Shown piece after piece: positions 18,209-27,309 of a stretch of DNA of 55,097 bases; the first letter of the stretch is position 1; every line of letters starts with the position of its first letter. Under the pieces are notes generated by a model that worked only from the letters and a program-made list of their open reading frames with translations, had not been told where the DNA came from and made no database searches. This DNA comes from Bacteroidota bacterium. GTDB taxonomy: Bacteria; Bacteroidota; Bacteroidia; CAILMK01; JAAYUY01. The stretch covers positions 1-55,097 of the forward strand of contig JADHTG010000015.1 of assembly GCA_016776505.1 (NCBI GenBank), written 5' to 3'. Position numbers and translations under genes: made by a program.

Positions 18209-19384
18209 TTACTTCTGAATTTGATCCAATGCTTTTAAAACATATTCCTTCAATTCTTCAATAGGCTCAGCTCCAACGGATAACCTGATCATACCAGGAT
18301 AAGGATATTTTTCACCCCAAACGGCCTCTACTGGCAGAAGAATGGAATCTACATCCCCAAGTGTAGGAACTATTGGGATATGCTCTTTTATATGTTCGAT
18401 AAAATGGCTGCAATTCCCCTTTTTTTCATTGGTTTTCCCTGCTAGATCAAAAGTGATTATACCCCCAAAGCCTTTTCCTTTTGTAAGTTTAATAGCGTTA
18501 TTGTAAGTGGAATGTGAAGACAGACCTGGATAATGTACTTTTTCAATTCGAGGATTTTTTTCAAGCAATAGGGCAAGTTCCAGGGCATTATCACAATGTT
18601 TTGCAAACCTGATTTCAAAGGTTTTAAGAAAAGAGATTAACCTGGACGCATCCGAAGGACTCAGCATATGACCAATCCATTTGCGATATTCTATCATTTG
18701 AGATAGAAAGTCAGTATCGTTGCCCATAACTACCCCAGCAGTCAGGTTTCCATGACCGGCCAGGTACTTGGTAACACTGTGAATGACCAGGTCTGCATCA
18801 TCCGCAAGGGGTTTCCATAAAACAGGTGTTAAAAATGTATTATCCACGATTACTTTTGCACCCTTTTTTTTAGCCAATGCGATGATTTGTTGAGCATCAG
18901 CAACAATCAGCATGGGATTGGAAACAGCCTCAAAATATACTAATTCCGGCTTTATGCCGTCCAGTATTTTTTCCAGTTTTTCCATATCATAGGATCCATT
19001 TTCGGAGTAAAATGTATGCACATCAATGCCCCTTTTCTCTTTGAGAATCAGGTCTATATAGGAGTTAGTACCACCATAAATCTCGCTAAAGAATAACCAG
19101 GGTCTTGTTTTTTCCCCTTTATGGAAGACAGATAATGCCAAATCAATAGCCGACATTCCTGATTGCGTTAGCAATGCCCATTTGCTTCCTTCCAGTTTCA
19201 TGAGTTCTTTTTCTGCAGCAACAACCACTGGATTGCGATAACGGCTGTATATATAAAATTCAGGTTCATGGGGATGCTCAAGCTCACTTTTGAAAGCATT
19301 TTTAAGGTCTTCCACCTGTTCAAAGTAAAAACCTGCATCATCAAATATTGGGATTAGATTCGAGTTTATTTTGTTCTTTTCCAT
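18209..19384 (-). CDS. Cys/Met-metabolism PLP-dependent enzyme (cystathionine gamma-synthase/beta-lyase family)
   Basis: 391 aa, normal for the family. The PLP lysine is K206 in HSVTKYLAGHGNLTAG. The upstream motif YFEAVSNPMLIVAD and the downstream RLSVGAEPIEEL are also typical. Members catalyse gamma-replacement, gamma-elimination or beta-elimination on cystathionine, homocysteine precursors or methionine. Residues around the lysine do not let me choose between MetB, MetC and MGL activities. The N-terminal segment IPIFDDAGFYFEQVEDL is unlike classic MetB (PI..TS.F), so substrate specificity may differ. Transcribed alone, divergent from the TonB receptor. Confidence 0.8.
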   Translation of the reverse strand: MEKNKINSNLIPIFDDAGFYFEQVEDLKNAFKSELEHPHEPEFYIYSRYRNPVVVAAEKELMKLEGSKWALLTQSGMSAIDLALSVFHKGEKTRPWLFFSEIYGGTNSYIDLILKEKRGIDVHTFYSENGSYDMEKLEKILDGIKPELVYFEAVSNPMLIVADAQQIIALAKKKGAKVIVDNTFLTPVLWKPLADDADLVIHSVTKYLAGHGNLTAGVVMGNDTDFLSQMIEYRKWIGHMLSPSDASRLISFLKTFEIRFAKHCDNALELALLLEKNPRIEKVHYPGLSSHSTYNNAIKLTKGKGFGGIITFDLAGKTNEKKGNCSHFIEHIKEHIPIVPTLGDVDSILLPVEAVWGEKYPYPGMIRLSVGAEPIEELKEYVLKALDQIQK

Positions 19385-19548
19385 GCTAGAATTAATAAAG
19401 GTTATAAACTTTTATTTTTCAAATTTCCTCATTTTCAACTTAACAGCTAAAAACATTTGCTAATTAACAAAAAGACAGATTTTGTCCGATTTTTGCAACA
19501 AGCGGTTACTTAATCAATTAATAAGCAAACATCAAGAATGATCACTTA

Positions 19549-21963
19549 ATGAAGAGTACCCTATTTATTTTCTTATTTGCAGCATTTACCATCACAATTT
19601 ATGCTCAAAAGGTTGAAATTCTTGATAATACAAACCTTCAGCCTCTCCAGGACGTATATGTTTACTGCCAGGGTCAATCCGTTATAAGTAATTCACTTGG
19701 ATTGGTGGATATTAGTCATTTTTCGAAAAATGATAGTATTCTTTTCCTTCGTCAATCCTATAAAAAAATAGTTACCTCTTATTTTGAATTAAAAAAAGCG
19801 GGTTTCAAAGTACAAATGATTGAAAGTGCTATCAGATTGCCATTATTTGAAGTGACCTCCAGCAAATGGACCCAAAGTAAAAGGGACGTCCCTGTTAAGA
19901 TTTCATTATTGGATGAGAAACACATTGCTTTTGAAAATCCTCAGACTGCAGCTGATTTGTTAACGATTTCTGAAGAAGTATTTGTTCAGAAAAGCCAGTT
20001 GGGAGGTGGAAGCCCTATGATCAGGGGATTTGCTGCAAATCGCTTATTAATTGTGGTAGATGGTGTAAGAATGAATAATGCCATTTTCAGAAGCGGCAAT
20101 GTGCAAAATATCATTTCACTGGATGCCGCTGCAATAGACCGTACTGAAATTATTTTTGGACCTGGATCAGTAATTTATGGTAGCGATGCACTTGGTGGAG
20201 TCATGGATTTTCATACCATCAAACCAAAATTATCAGTGGCGAATGTATCGGAGTATAGCGGTTCAGCCTGGATGAGATATTCTTCTGCAAATCATGAAAG
20301 AACATCCCATTTTGATTTAAATTATGGACGTTGTCGCTTTGCCAGTGTGACCAGTTTTACCTACAGTGAATTCAGCGACTTGCTAATGGGGAATGTGGGT
20401 TTTGATGAATACACCAGGAAAAAGTATGTTCATAGAATTAATGACAGCGACCATGTATTTACGAACTCGAATGTAAACAAGCAAATTCAAACAGCTTACA
20501 ACCAGTTGAATTTAATGCAAAAATTTAGGTTCAGACCGAATGATTTTTCAGATTGGGTTTACTCATTTCATTATTCAAAATCATCAGATGTTCCCAGGTA
20601 TGACCGCCTGACTCAATATATTATGAAGCCGGATTCAAATCTCAAATTCGCAGAGTGGTATTATGGCCCTCAAACGTGGATCATGAATTCACTCAGCTAT
20701 CACAATAAAAAACCAAAAAGATTTTCGGATCAATATAAAATAATTCTTGCACGTCAGGATTATAAAGAAAGCCGGCACGACAGGAAACTATGGAATGACG
20801 ATCGGTATAATCGCTTTGAGTATATCACGATATATTCACTGAATTACGATTTGGAGAATAAAATAAATGAAAGTTCATACCTTTTCTATGGCCTGGATGG
20901 CTCAGTGAATTCTCTCGAATCAACAGCTAATGTATTGAACATTCGGACCGGGGAACAGAATAATAATGCCAGCCGCTATCCCGATGGTTCCCTGTATATG
21001 AGCCTGGCTTTATATGCAAACTATAAGAAGATTATAAGTAAAAAAGTATCCCTGGTAGCGGGCTTAAGATATAGCCGTGTTTATATCCAGTCTGACTTCG
21101 ACACCGCATTTTATCCTTTTCCCTTTGAAGAAATTACACTGCATACAGGGGCTGTAAATGCCAGTATTGGAATGGCGTATCATCCGGATGAAAGCTGGCA
21201 AATCAATGCCAGTTTAGCTTCAGGATTCAGAGCCCCCAATATAGATGATATGGGAAAAGTATTTGATTCTGAACCGGGATCTGTGGTTGTTCCCAACCCG
21301 GATTTAAGATCCGAATATGCCTATAACCTGGATTTAGGAGTTGAAAAGTCGTTCGGTGAGTATCTTCAATTTGAAGCAACAGCTTTTTCAACTTACCTGG
21401 TCAATGCCATGGTGCGCAGAGATTTCCAGTTTAATTCCATGGATTCCATTTTGTATGATGGAGAAATGAGTCGTGTTCAGGCTTTGGTGAATACAGGATC
21501 AGCATATGTTTATGGATTTCATTTTGGTGTAAATGCAGATATTCGTACGCCAATCATTATCAAAGCGCATTTCACCTATACTAAAGGAGTAGAGAAAGAT
21601 GATGAAAGTGGAAATTATATTCCATTGCGTCATGCAGCTCCTGCATTTGGAAGTCTGCATTTCGTGTATATGTTCAAAAAGTTCAGGGCCGATCTGTATG
21701 GGCGTTATAATGCCATGATTTCCTATAAAAACCTGCCTCCTTCCGAAAGAAACAAAGCTTATATGTATGCTACGGATGAATTTGGGAATCCCTATTCTCC
21801 AGCATGGGGCACTTTGAATTTTAAAGCCATGTACCAGATCAACTCGAATATTCAAATTAATTGCGGAGTGGAAAATTTGACCAATCTTCGTTACAGGCCT
21901 TATTCTTCAGGAATTGTTGCTCCGGGCAGAAACTTTATTCTGTCGCTTAGAGGGGATTTTTAG
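19549..21963 (+). CDS. TonB-dependent outer-membrane receptor, heme-receptor-like
   Basis: 804 aa. Signal peptide 1-19 (ending IYAQ), then a short CarboxypepD_reg-like domain (about 20-110). The plug follows: GGGSPMIRGFAANRLLIVVD, then IIFGPGSVIYGSDALGG. The barrel ends LSLRGDF with a terminal aromatic. The plug and barrel resemble heme/hemoglobin receptors of the HmuR type: NNAIFRSGNVQNIISLD, an FRAP box at 560-563 (FRAPN) and an NPDL box at 583-586. Heme receptors usually keep a histidine between FRAP and NPxL boxes; here the intervening stretch has none. Uptake of heme, a related tetrapyrrole or another siderophore-like ligand is plausible. No hmuY-like lipoprotein gene is adjacent. Confidence 0.88.
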   Translation: MKSTLFIFLFAAFTITIYAQKVEILDNTNLQPLQDVYVYCQGQSVISNSLGLVDISHFSKNDSILFLRQSYKKIVTSYFELKKAGFKVQMIESAIRLPLFEVTSSKWTQSKRDVPVKISLLDEKHIAFENPQTAADLLTISEEVFVQKSQLGGGSPMIRGFAANRLLIVVDGVRMNNAIFRSGNVQNIISLDAAAIDRTEIIFGPGSVIYGSDALGGVMDFHTIKPKLSVANVSEYSGSAWMRYSSANHERTSHFDLNYGRCRFASVTSFTYSEFSDLLMGNVGFDEYTRKKYVHRINDSDHVFTNSNVNKQIQTAYNQLNLMQKFRFRPNDFSDWVYSFHYSKSSDVPRYDRLTQYIMKPDSNLKFAEWYYGPQTWIMNSLSYHNKKPKRFSDQYKIILARQDYKESRHDRKLWNDDRYNRFEYITIYSLNYDLENKINESSYLFYGLDGSVNSLESTANVLNIRTGEQNNNASRYPDGSLYMSLALYANYKKIISKKVSLVAGLRYSRVYIQSDFDTAFYPFPFEEITLHTGAVNASIGMAYHPDESWQINASLASGFRAPNIDDMGKVFDSEPGSVVVPNPDLRSEYAYNLDLGVEKSFGEYLQFEATAFSTYLVNAMVRRDFQFNSMDSILYDGEMSRVQALVNTGSAYVYGFHFGVNADIRTPIIIKAHFTYTKGVEKDDESGNYIPLRHAAPAFGSLHFVYMFKKFRADLYGRYNAMISYKNLPPSERNKAYMYATDEFGNPYSPAWGTLNFKAMYQINSNIQINCGVENLTNLRYRPYSSGIVAPGRNFILSLRGDF

Positions 21964-22059
21964 TTATTTGAAAGAGGATTTATCTGGTTGGGGGTTAACT
22001 CCAAATTAAGACAAGAAAGTTAGTTTTGTAAAATAATATTATCTGAAGTAGAATCTATT

Positions 22060-22104
22060 CCCCGGTCTCTGATTTTATTAAGAGGGGCTTAGGGGGTGAG
22101 TTAA
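22060..22104 (+). repeat. Interspersed palindromic element, copy 1
   Basis: A pyrimidine-rich arm (22060-22070) is followed by the purine-rich arm AGAGGGGCTTAGGGGGTGAG (22081-22100). A second copy with the same right arm (AGAGGGGGCTAGGGGGTGAG) is at 34075-34115. It looks like a short non-coding repeat family of the kind spread through Bacteroidota genomes. Confidence 0.55.
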
Positions 22105-22126
22105 ACTTAACCCAAAACCCGTCATA

Positions 22127-22212
22127 CCGGAATCCTGAAGGACGAAGGATATCCGGAATCTCATTCAACATTGAGCGATAAAGAGATTCCTGCCTGCGCA
22201 GGAATGATGCAA
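22127..22212. repeat. Composite imperfect palindrome (REP/MITE-like)
   Basis: The outer left arm has CCGGAATCCT and a matching AGGATATCCGG further in. The right part contains a clean hairpin, ATTCCTGC (22186-22193) with GCAGGAAT (22198-22205) around CTGC. The ends GTCAT... and ...GGAATGATGC are also nearly inverted. Such composite elements are common as non-autonomous intergenic repeats. Only one copy is seen in the window. Confidence 0.5.
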
Positions 22213-22281
22213 ACTGGGAGGGCAGTTGCAGGAATAAGGGCACTCGTTTGCATAACTCAGGATTTCAAGGCACACATAAGC

Positions 22282-23607
22282 TCAATGATTTGATTCTTTC
22301 ATTCGTTTTTCAGGAGTCATTATCCTTAATTCCAAATAGAATTCAAAGCGATCCAATAGTTCACTGATAAGAAGCGAAGCAATTACTATGAGCATGTTTG
22401 AGGGATAAGCAATGACAGGGATCACAATGGCAAAGAAGAGTTTAATCACGGTTAAGTTCATTAGCTTTTGATCATTCTTTTTAACAAAAAACAACTTCCG
22501 AATCAGGTAGATTAAATTTTTGGCTAATACCACGAGGATGAGTAGGTCCGGGAAAGAAATCAGGAACACAAAAAGTGCAATAAAAACAGTTCCACCACTA
22601 TGAAAAAAGATTTTTTTTGAAGTACCCGTTTTACTGTATAAGAGGTCCGCTGAAACCAGGCAAAGCAGACCAAGGACAATGGATAAAACAAGTAAAAAGA
22701 CAGACCGGATATCAACAAAATAGCCAAAAGCCATAATTCCGAAAAATAGAATATAAAAGATAATCTCCCTGCTCAGCCAGGAATGCTTGAAATTCAAAAT
22801 GGAATGGAAAGCCCTGCCGGGTTTCCCAAGATGTAACAGACTTACTCCAAAGCCTGCAAGAGCGGCAACAAAAAACGGGATTGGATAGAATGGAATATTT
22901 CCAGCCAGGCAGGAAAAGTAATAGCCAACTAAAACAGCTGTTATGAAACTGAAAAGAGCCAATGGCCATTCATCCTTCAATTGAATTTTTTCTTTTATTT
23001 CAGCTTCGGGAATATCTATTTCAAGTGTATTTGAAACGGCATGCATATCCATTTCTGGCTTTTTTCTGTTTTCATTCAGGGCTTTTATTTCTATCTTAGG
23101 TTTTATACCGGTCTCTATAAAAAATGGGATTTGCTTATGATCCTGAAGCTCAATTTCTCTATAATCCAGTGCTCCGACAGGGCAGTTTAAGGCACAAGCT
23201 GGTTTTTGATCCTCTTTCAGGCGATGCTCACAGTAATGGCATTTTTGCATGAGACCATTTTGCATCTTTGGTGCATCATAGGGGCAAAGCCAGGAACAAT
23301 AGCTGCAACCCATGCATTTTCTGCTGTCAATTAACACAGCATCTGTCTGTAGATCCCTGGAATAAGCATTTGTCGGGCAGCCTTTCATGCAAGGAGCAAA
23401 CTCACAATGATTGCAGGCAAGCGATAGATAGAATAAGGGAATTTGAGATTGGGTAAATGAATTGGATTTATATACACTGCGCCAATTATAAGGAAGTTCT
23501 GTTTTATTCTCAAACTGGCAGGCCAAAACGCAAGCCTGGCATCCGACACATCTGTTGGGATCGAAAATGAATCCTTTGCTTTGAGATTTAATTGCTACCC
23601 TTTCCAT
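22282..23607 (-). CDS. DmsB-DmsC fusion: 4Fe-4S ferredoxin subunit joined to a membrane anchor
   Basis: 441 aa from the ATG at 23605-23607 (an upstream start at 23640 adds an unlikely 11-residue Arg-rich piece). Residues 1-190 carry four 4Fe-4S cysteine groups: CVGCQACVLAC, CNHCEFAPCMKGCP, CMGCSYCSWLCP and CHYC...CALNCP, as in DmsB. About 225 to the end holds roughly seven or eight transmembrane helices of the DmsC/NrfD-like quinone-binding anchor. The product should pass electrons between the quinone pool and a molybdopterin catalytic subunit, probably the one at 27310-29355. There is no export signal, so the Fe-S domain faces the cytoplasm. Fusion of B and C subunits is unusual compared with E. 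coli DmsB and DmsC. Confidence 0.85.
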   Translation of the reverse strand: MERVAIKSQSKGFIFDPNRCVGCQACVLACQFENKTELPYNWRSVYKSNSFTQSQIPLFYLSLACNHCEFAPCMKGCPTNAYSRDLQTDAVLIDSRKCMGCSYCSWLCPYDAPKMQNGLMQKCHYCEHRLKEDQKPACALNCPVGALDYREIELQDHKQIPFFIETGIKPKIEIKALNENRKKPEMDMHAVSNTLEIDIPEAEIKEKIQLKDEWPLALFSFITAVLVGYYFSCLAGNIPFYPIPFFVAALAGFGVSLLHLGKPGRAFHSILNFKHSWLSREIIFYILFFGIMAFGYFVDIRSVFLLVLSIVLGLLCLVSADLLYSKTGTSKKIFFHSGGTVFIALFVFLISFPDLLILVVLAKNLIYLIRKLFFVKKNDQKLMNLTVIKLFFAIVIPVIAYPSNMLIVIASLLISELLDRFEFYLELRIMTPEKRMKESNH

Positions 23608-23692
23608 TCTCTTATGTCTTTGTAAAACACAAGCTCGCAACTTTTGTAAGCATAATTAAAATAAAGCTGTGAGGTCAATTAATTTCAGGTGT

Positions 23693-23700
23693 TATCTTTG
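23693..23700 (+). promoter_or_regulatory. Bacteroidota -7 element upstream of the DUF116 gene
   Basis: TATCTTTG matches TAnnTTTG exactly, 62 nt before the DUF116 ATG. No TTG lies at the usual -33 distance, so the promoter may be activator-dependent or the match may be chance. Confidence 0.4.
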
Positions 23701-23762
23701 ACATGAAACAAAGTTAGTGGAACTAATATAACAACAAATAATTTCAATGACGTTTAACTCAC

Positions 23763-24599
23763 ATGACTTTCCCTTTTTTCAGAAATACGTACTCACCGGT
23801 TCAGGGACAAACCTATAGCTTATTTGGTGATGGCATTACCACTTATCAATATTTCAATAGTATTGAAAAAATCATTGATGAGCTGTTCCGCGAATATACT
23901 TTGGAATCCCTGGTAGGCGAATGCAGGGAGCTGAGTCAGATTCCATTTCTTAAGAGAGTGCTTGTTAAAAATAAAGCAGACAATCATCTTTCAAATAAAA
24001 TCACAGACTTATTGTTTGAAAAGCTGGCCATATACACACCAAATGCAGGGAATCACTTAAAAAAATTAAGTTGGTTAAAACTCAGGGAGCAGGTGGTTTG
24101 GACCACTGAAAAGCAGCATCATTTATACATGTTGGAGATTGGGATCCTGAACAGGATGAATATCCAGAATTTTCAGGATTGTGAAAAAAAAATAGCTTTT
24201 TTGCCATATTGTTTACGGGATGAATGCTTGGATTGTAAAGCTAAAAAAGAGGATTTCGACAAAGTATGTAAGGAATGTACAAAATCATGCTTGATCGGAA
24301 TTATTTCAAACTTTCTTAAAAAGCAAGGTGTAACAGCCTATATCTGGAGTGGAAAAAGTCTTAAACCGATTTTTAAAAGGCATCATTCAAAAAATGAAAC
24401 TTTGGGTGTTCTGGGAATTGCCTGCATTCCTGAACTTATGAATGGTATGAGAATGTGCGATAAAGCAGGATTCACTGTGATCGGACATCCATTGAATGCA
24501 AACCGTTGTGCAAAATGGATGGGAACATGGCATCAGAATAACATTGATTTGGTGCAGCTGGAAGAGATGCTGATAAAGAAACAATATAAAACAAATTGA
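23763..24599 (+). CDS. DUF116 domain protein
   Basis: 278 aa, soluble. The C-terminal half matches DUF116: FLPYCLRDECLDCKAKKED, then CKECTKSCLIGIISNFLKKQG, VLGIACIPELMNGMRMCDKAG and NANRCAKWMGTWHQ. Eight cysteines are clustered in these motifs, suggesting metal or Fe-S binding. The biochemical role of DUF116 is unknown; it often occurs near lipoate-ligase-like or redox genes. Its divergent position against the DmsBC gene and 15-nt spacing to the next cysteine-bearing gene place it in the redox cluster. Preferred start is the ATG at 23763; no longer in-frame start with export features is seen. Confidence 0.75.
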   Translation: MTFPFFRNTYSPVQGQTYSLFGDGITTYQYFNSIEKIIDELFREYTLESLVGECRELSQIPFLKRVLVKNKADNHLSNKITDLLFEKLAIYTPNAGNHLKKLSWLKLREQVVWTTEKQHHLYMLEIGILNRMNIQNFQDCEKKIAFLPYCLRDECLDCKAKKEDFDKVCKECTKSCLIGIISNFLKKQGVTAYIWSGKSLKPIFKRHHSKNETLGVLGIACIPELMNGMRMCDKAGFTVIGHPLNANRCAKWMGTWHQNNIDLVQLEEMLIKKQYKTN

Positions 24600-24614
24600 C
24601 TTTAAAGTATTTTT

Positions 24615-25382
24615 ATGAAAAATGAATCTAAAAATTATTTTATCTCCGGCATTTTCAACTATTGTGACCGATGGTGTGAAAGGTGTTATATGACTGCACG
24701 ATGCCGGCTTTTTTTTGATGAAAATGAGTTTCGGGAAAAAACACGGAAAAAATTAAATACGGATGATGAAAATGAAATTTTCTGGGACATGATAAAAGAA
24801 AATTTCAAGAATGCCATGGAAATTATTTCAGATATCGCTGAGGAATTTGATATTGACTTGAATGAACTCACTGAAGAAGATTCAGAAGAAGATGAGAGGA
24901 AGGAAAAGCGTGAACGAATTAAGGACTTGCCTCTGGTGAAAGCTGCAAAAGAATATGGAATGAGTAGTCATGCTTGGATATCCGATTTTGAAGAAAGCTA
25001 TTGGAAAAAATCAGATGGAATTGTAGTTGATAATAAAACAGAGGAGGAATTACTCAGGATCAGGGAAGCACTTGATATAATCAGTTGGTATCAATTCCAG
25101 ATTCAGGTGAAACTGAGCAGAGCGTATAGCAGCAAAGAAGGCCGGATAGAAGAGCCACCTGAAGGCTATCCCAAAGATTCGGATGGATCTGCTAAAGTGG
25201 CATTGATAGGGATCCACCGGTCAATTGGTGCCTGGGAAGAAATGCGTAAACAAATGCCTGAAAAGCACAATGAAATTTTCAAATTCATCTTGCATTTGGA
25301 TCATTTAGCCAGATTCGTCCAGGAAGCTTTCCCTGATGCTGAAATTTGTATCAGGCCGGGTTTTGATACCATGGAAGCATGA
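24615..25382 (+). CDS. Conserved-looking protein of unknown function with an N-terminal cysteine cluster
   Basis: 255 aa, not recognised. The N-terminus has CDRWCERCYMTARC (C-x3-C-x2-C-x5-C), which could ligate a metal or Fe-S cluster. It is followed by a charged, very acidic helical region (about 75-105, rich in D/E) and a central W-rich motif SHAWISDFEESYWKKSDG. The C-terminal half is helical, with GWEEMRKQ-like amphipathic character, and carries one further cysteine (EICIRPGF). No signal peptide or membrane helix. It starts 15 nt after DUF116, so cotranscription is likely. The cysteine arrangement and neighbours suggest a redox or maturation accessory for the molybdoenzyme; this is inference only. 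Confidence 0.7.
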   Translation: MKNESKNYFISGIFNYCDRWCERCYMTARCRLFFDENEFREKTRKKLNTDDENEIFWDMIKENFKNAMEIISDIAEEFDIDLNELTEEDSEEDERKEKRERIKDLPLVKAAKEYGMSSHAWISDFEESYWKKSDGIVVDNKTEEELLRIREALDIISWYQFQIQVKLSRAYSSKEGRIEEPPEGYPKDSDGSAKVALIGIHRSIGAWEEMRKQMPEKHNEIFKFILHLDHLARFVQEAFPDAEICIRPGFDTMEA

Positions 25383-25738
25383 TTTAATAATGCTGTTAAT
25401 TTATATTTTTTTATTGAAGCACTAATTTTTTAATACATGAGGCAACCTTTTCATCTCAATTCAGTCTATAAGGGTAATCGCTTCTGCAAAAATGAGAAGT
25501 GACTTCCTCCTATTCTGCTTTAAGAAGGGAATTCTTTTATAGCTGGCTTCGCCAAAAATGGATTCCTGAAAGTTTATTTGCTTTCTCAAATATCAAAAAC
25601 CATTTTATTAACATTAAAAATCAAAAAGATGAAAAACCTATCAATATTTATTAAACCAATATGTACATTGTTTAGCAATTTAAATTCAACAATGAATAAA
25701 CTAAAACCAGATGAACATCAGCACAAACGAAAACAAAA
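25383..25738. other. Intergenic stretch upstream of the MATE gene
   Basis: 356 nt without a convincing gene. It contains a 37-codon open frame (25629-25742) overlapping the MATE start codon by 4 nt (ATGA). It could be a coupled leader peptide but has no family features. No TAnnTTTG element or strong hairpin was seen. Confidence 0.4.
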
Positions 25739-27175
25739 ATGAAACTCTTAGATCAAAATTCAATCAATAACGGTAAGCAATCAAAGTGGAAACTTGCATT
25801 CCTGGATATTAAAGAATCAATTGCAGGCAGTGACCAGGATTTTACACGTGGGAGCATGAAAAGAGCGATTTTTCTGTTATCCATTCCCATGGTATTGGAA
25901 ATGATAATGGAATCAGTATTTGCAATTGTAGATATCTATTTTGTTTCCAAAATCAGTACACAGGCTGTCACGACAGTGGGATTAACAGAGTCTTTATTAG
26001 TGGCAGTTATTTTTACAATTGGGATGGGTTATGCGATGGCGACCACCGCAATGATAGCTCGAAGAGTTGGTGAAAAGAAATACGATGAGGCATCAAAAGT
26101 TGCCATCCAGGCAATCCTTCTTGGCGTTGTTACTTCAATAGTATTAGCGATTCCGGGTGTGTTTTTCGCTTCAGATTTATTGCGAATTATGGGAGCGGAA
26201 AATGAAATCATTGAACATATGAGCGGATATACTGCCATTATGTTTGGTGGGAACGGGATTATCATGTTACTTTTCATTATTAATGCGGTGTTTCGTGGTG
26301 CAGGCGATGCAGCAGTAGCCATGCGTGTACTATGGTTGGCCAATGGAATCAATATTATTTTAGATCCTTTGCTGATTTTTGGCATCGGACCATTCCCTGA
26401 ATTAGGTATAGAAGGTGCTGCCATTGCAACTAATATTGGTCGTGGCCTGGCTGTAGTTTACCAGGTATATTTATTATTTAACGGGAAACATAGAATAAAA
26501 CTAAAATTAACTGATTTTAAGGTAGACTTCTCAATAATCGGGCAATTGGTTAAACTTTCTCTGGGAACCATAGGTCAATATTTTATTGCAACTGCCAGTT
26601 GGCTTGGATTAGCCCGTATCCTTTCCACATTTGGAAGTGATGTATTTGCCGGATATCAAATAGCAATCAGAATATTTATATTCTCATTGTTGCCATCCTG
26701 GGGAATAAGCAATGCTGCAGCCACTTTGGTGGGGCAGAACTTAGGAGCTAATCAGCCTGATAGAGCAGAGAAAACGGCCTGGTTGGTGGCCAGGGTAAAT
26801 ATGATTGTCATGGCATTTCTCATGGTTTTCTTTTTGGCCATTCCCGAAGCTTTAATCGGCATATTTTCAAGTAACCCAATTGTTATAGTGAGTGGAAGCC
26901 AATGTTTACGAATAATGGGATTGGGATTGATATTTTACGGACTCGGAATAGTTATGATTAATTCATTCAATGGTGCCGGAGATACCCTAACACCTACATG
27001 GATAAACGTGATCGCCTTCTGGCTGGTTGAAATTCCATTGGCATATTACCTGGCCATACAAGCTGGATTTCAGGAAACTGGCGTTTTTATAGCTATAGTT
27101 GTTGCTGAAAGTGTGATGACTATAATAGCAGTCATTATATTCAGGAGGGGAAAGTGGAAGTTGAAGAAAGTGTAG
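25739..27175 (+). CDS. MATE-family multidrug/Na+ efflux transporter
   Basis: 478 aa with 12 predicted transmembrane helices after a hydrophilic N-terminal tail of about 40 residues. MATE features include FLLSIPMVLEMIMESVFAIV, AVFRGAGDAAVAMRV, and in the second half QYFIATASWLGLARILSTFG with GFQETGVFIAI. Such proteins export organic cations or metabolites using H+ or Na+ gradients. It lies in the same direction as DUF116 and the Cys-rich gene but 356 nt away, and is convergent with the molybdoenzyme. Its substrate is not deducible. The ATG at 25739 is the only reasonable start. Confidence 0.9.
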   Translation: MKLLDQNSINNGKQSKWKLAFLDIKESIAGSDQDFTRGSMKRAIFLLSIPMVLEMIMESVFAIVDIYFVSKISTQAVTTVGLTESLLVAVIFTIGMGYAMATTAMIARRVGEKKYDEASKVAIQAILLGVVTSIVLAIPGVFFASDLLRIMGAENEIIEHMSGYTAIMFGGNGIIMLLFIINAVFRGAGDAAVAMRVLWLANGINIILDPLLIFGIGPFPELGIEGAAIATNIGRGLAVVYQVYLLFNGKHRIKLKLTDFKVDFSIIGQLVKLSLGTIGQYFIATASWLGLARILSTFGSDVFAGYQIAIRIFIFSLLPSWGISNAAATLVGQNLGANQPDRAEKTAWLVARVNMIVMAFLMVFFLAIPEALIGIFSSNPIVIVSGSQCLRIMGLGLIFYGLGIVMINSFNGAGDTLTPTWINVIAFWLVEIPLAYYLAIQAGFQETGVFIAIVVAESVMTIIAVIIFRRGKWKLKKV

Positions 27176-27180
27176 TTTTC

Positions 27181-27195
27181 AACCCTGTCAGGGTT
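27181..27195 (+). terminator. Short hairpin after the MATE gene
   Basis: AACCC (27181-27185) pairs with GGGTT (27191-27195) around TGTCA, 5 nt past the MATE stop. The stem is short and no clean U-tract follows, so its strength as a terminator is doubtful. Confidence 0.35.
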
Positions 27196-27309
27196 AATAA
27201 TATGTCAGGGAGGAGGAGGCAAGGGCAATACCTAATCCCAAGAGTATAAAATTTAGTTTTTTCATGTGCTTAAAATTGGTGTTGAAGATAGCTATTTCCT
27301 TACTCAGCA

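Larger units (their letters stand above)
21964..22281. other. Intergenic stretch with two interspersed palindromic elements
   Basis: 318 nt between convergent genes. It holds the GGGGG(T)GAGT-type element (22060-22104) and a second composite palindrome (22127-22212), both described separately. No convincing gene is present; open frames here are translations of the repeats. Confidence 0.6.

Noticed and set aside
22055..22243. A 62-codon minus-strand open frame
   Set aside because: It is a translation of the two interspersed repeats and has no protein-like features.
25629..25742. A 37-codon frame overlapping the MATE start by ATGA
   Set aside because: No family resemblance or composition typical of a leader peptide; overlap alone is not enough.
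27194..27265. A 23-codon minus-strand frame encoding a signal-like peptide (MKKLNFILLGLGIALASSSL...)
   Set aside because: Too short and with no conserved context; it may be the remnant 5' end of a lost gene, but cannot be supported.
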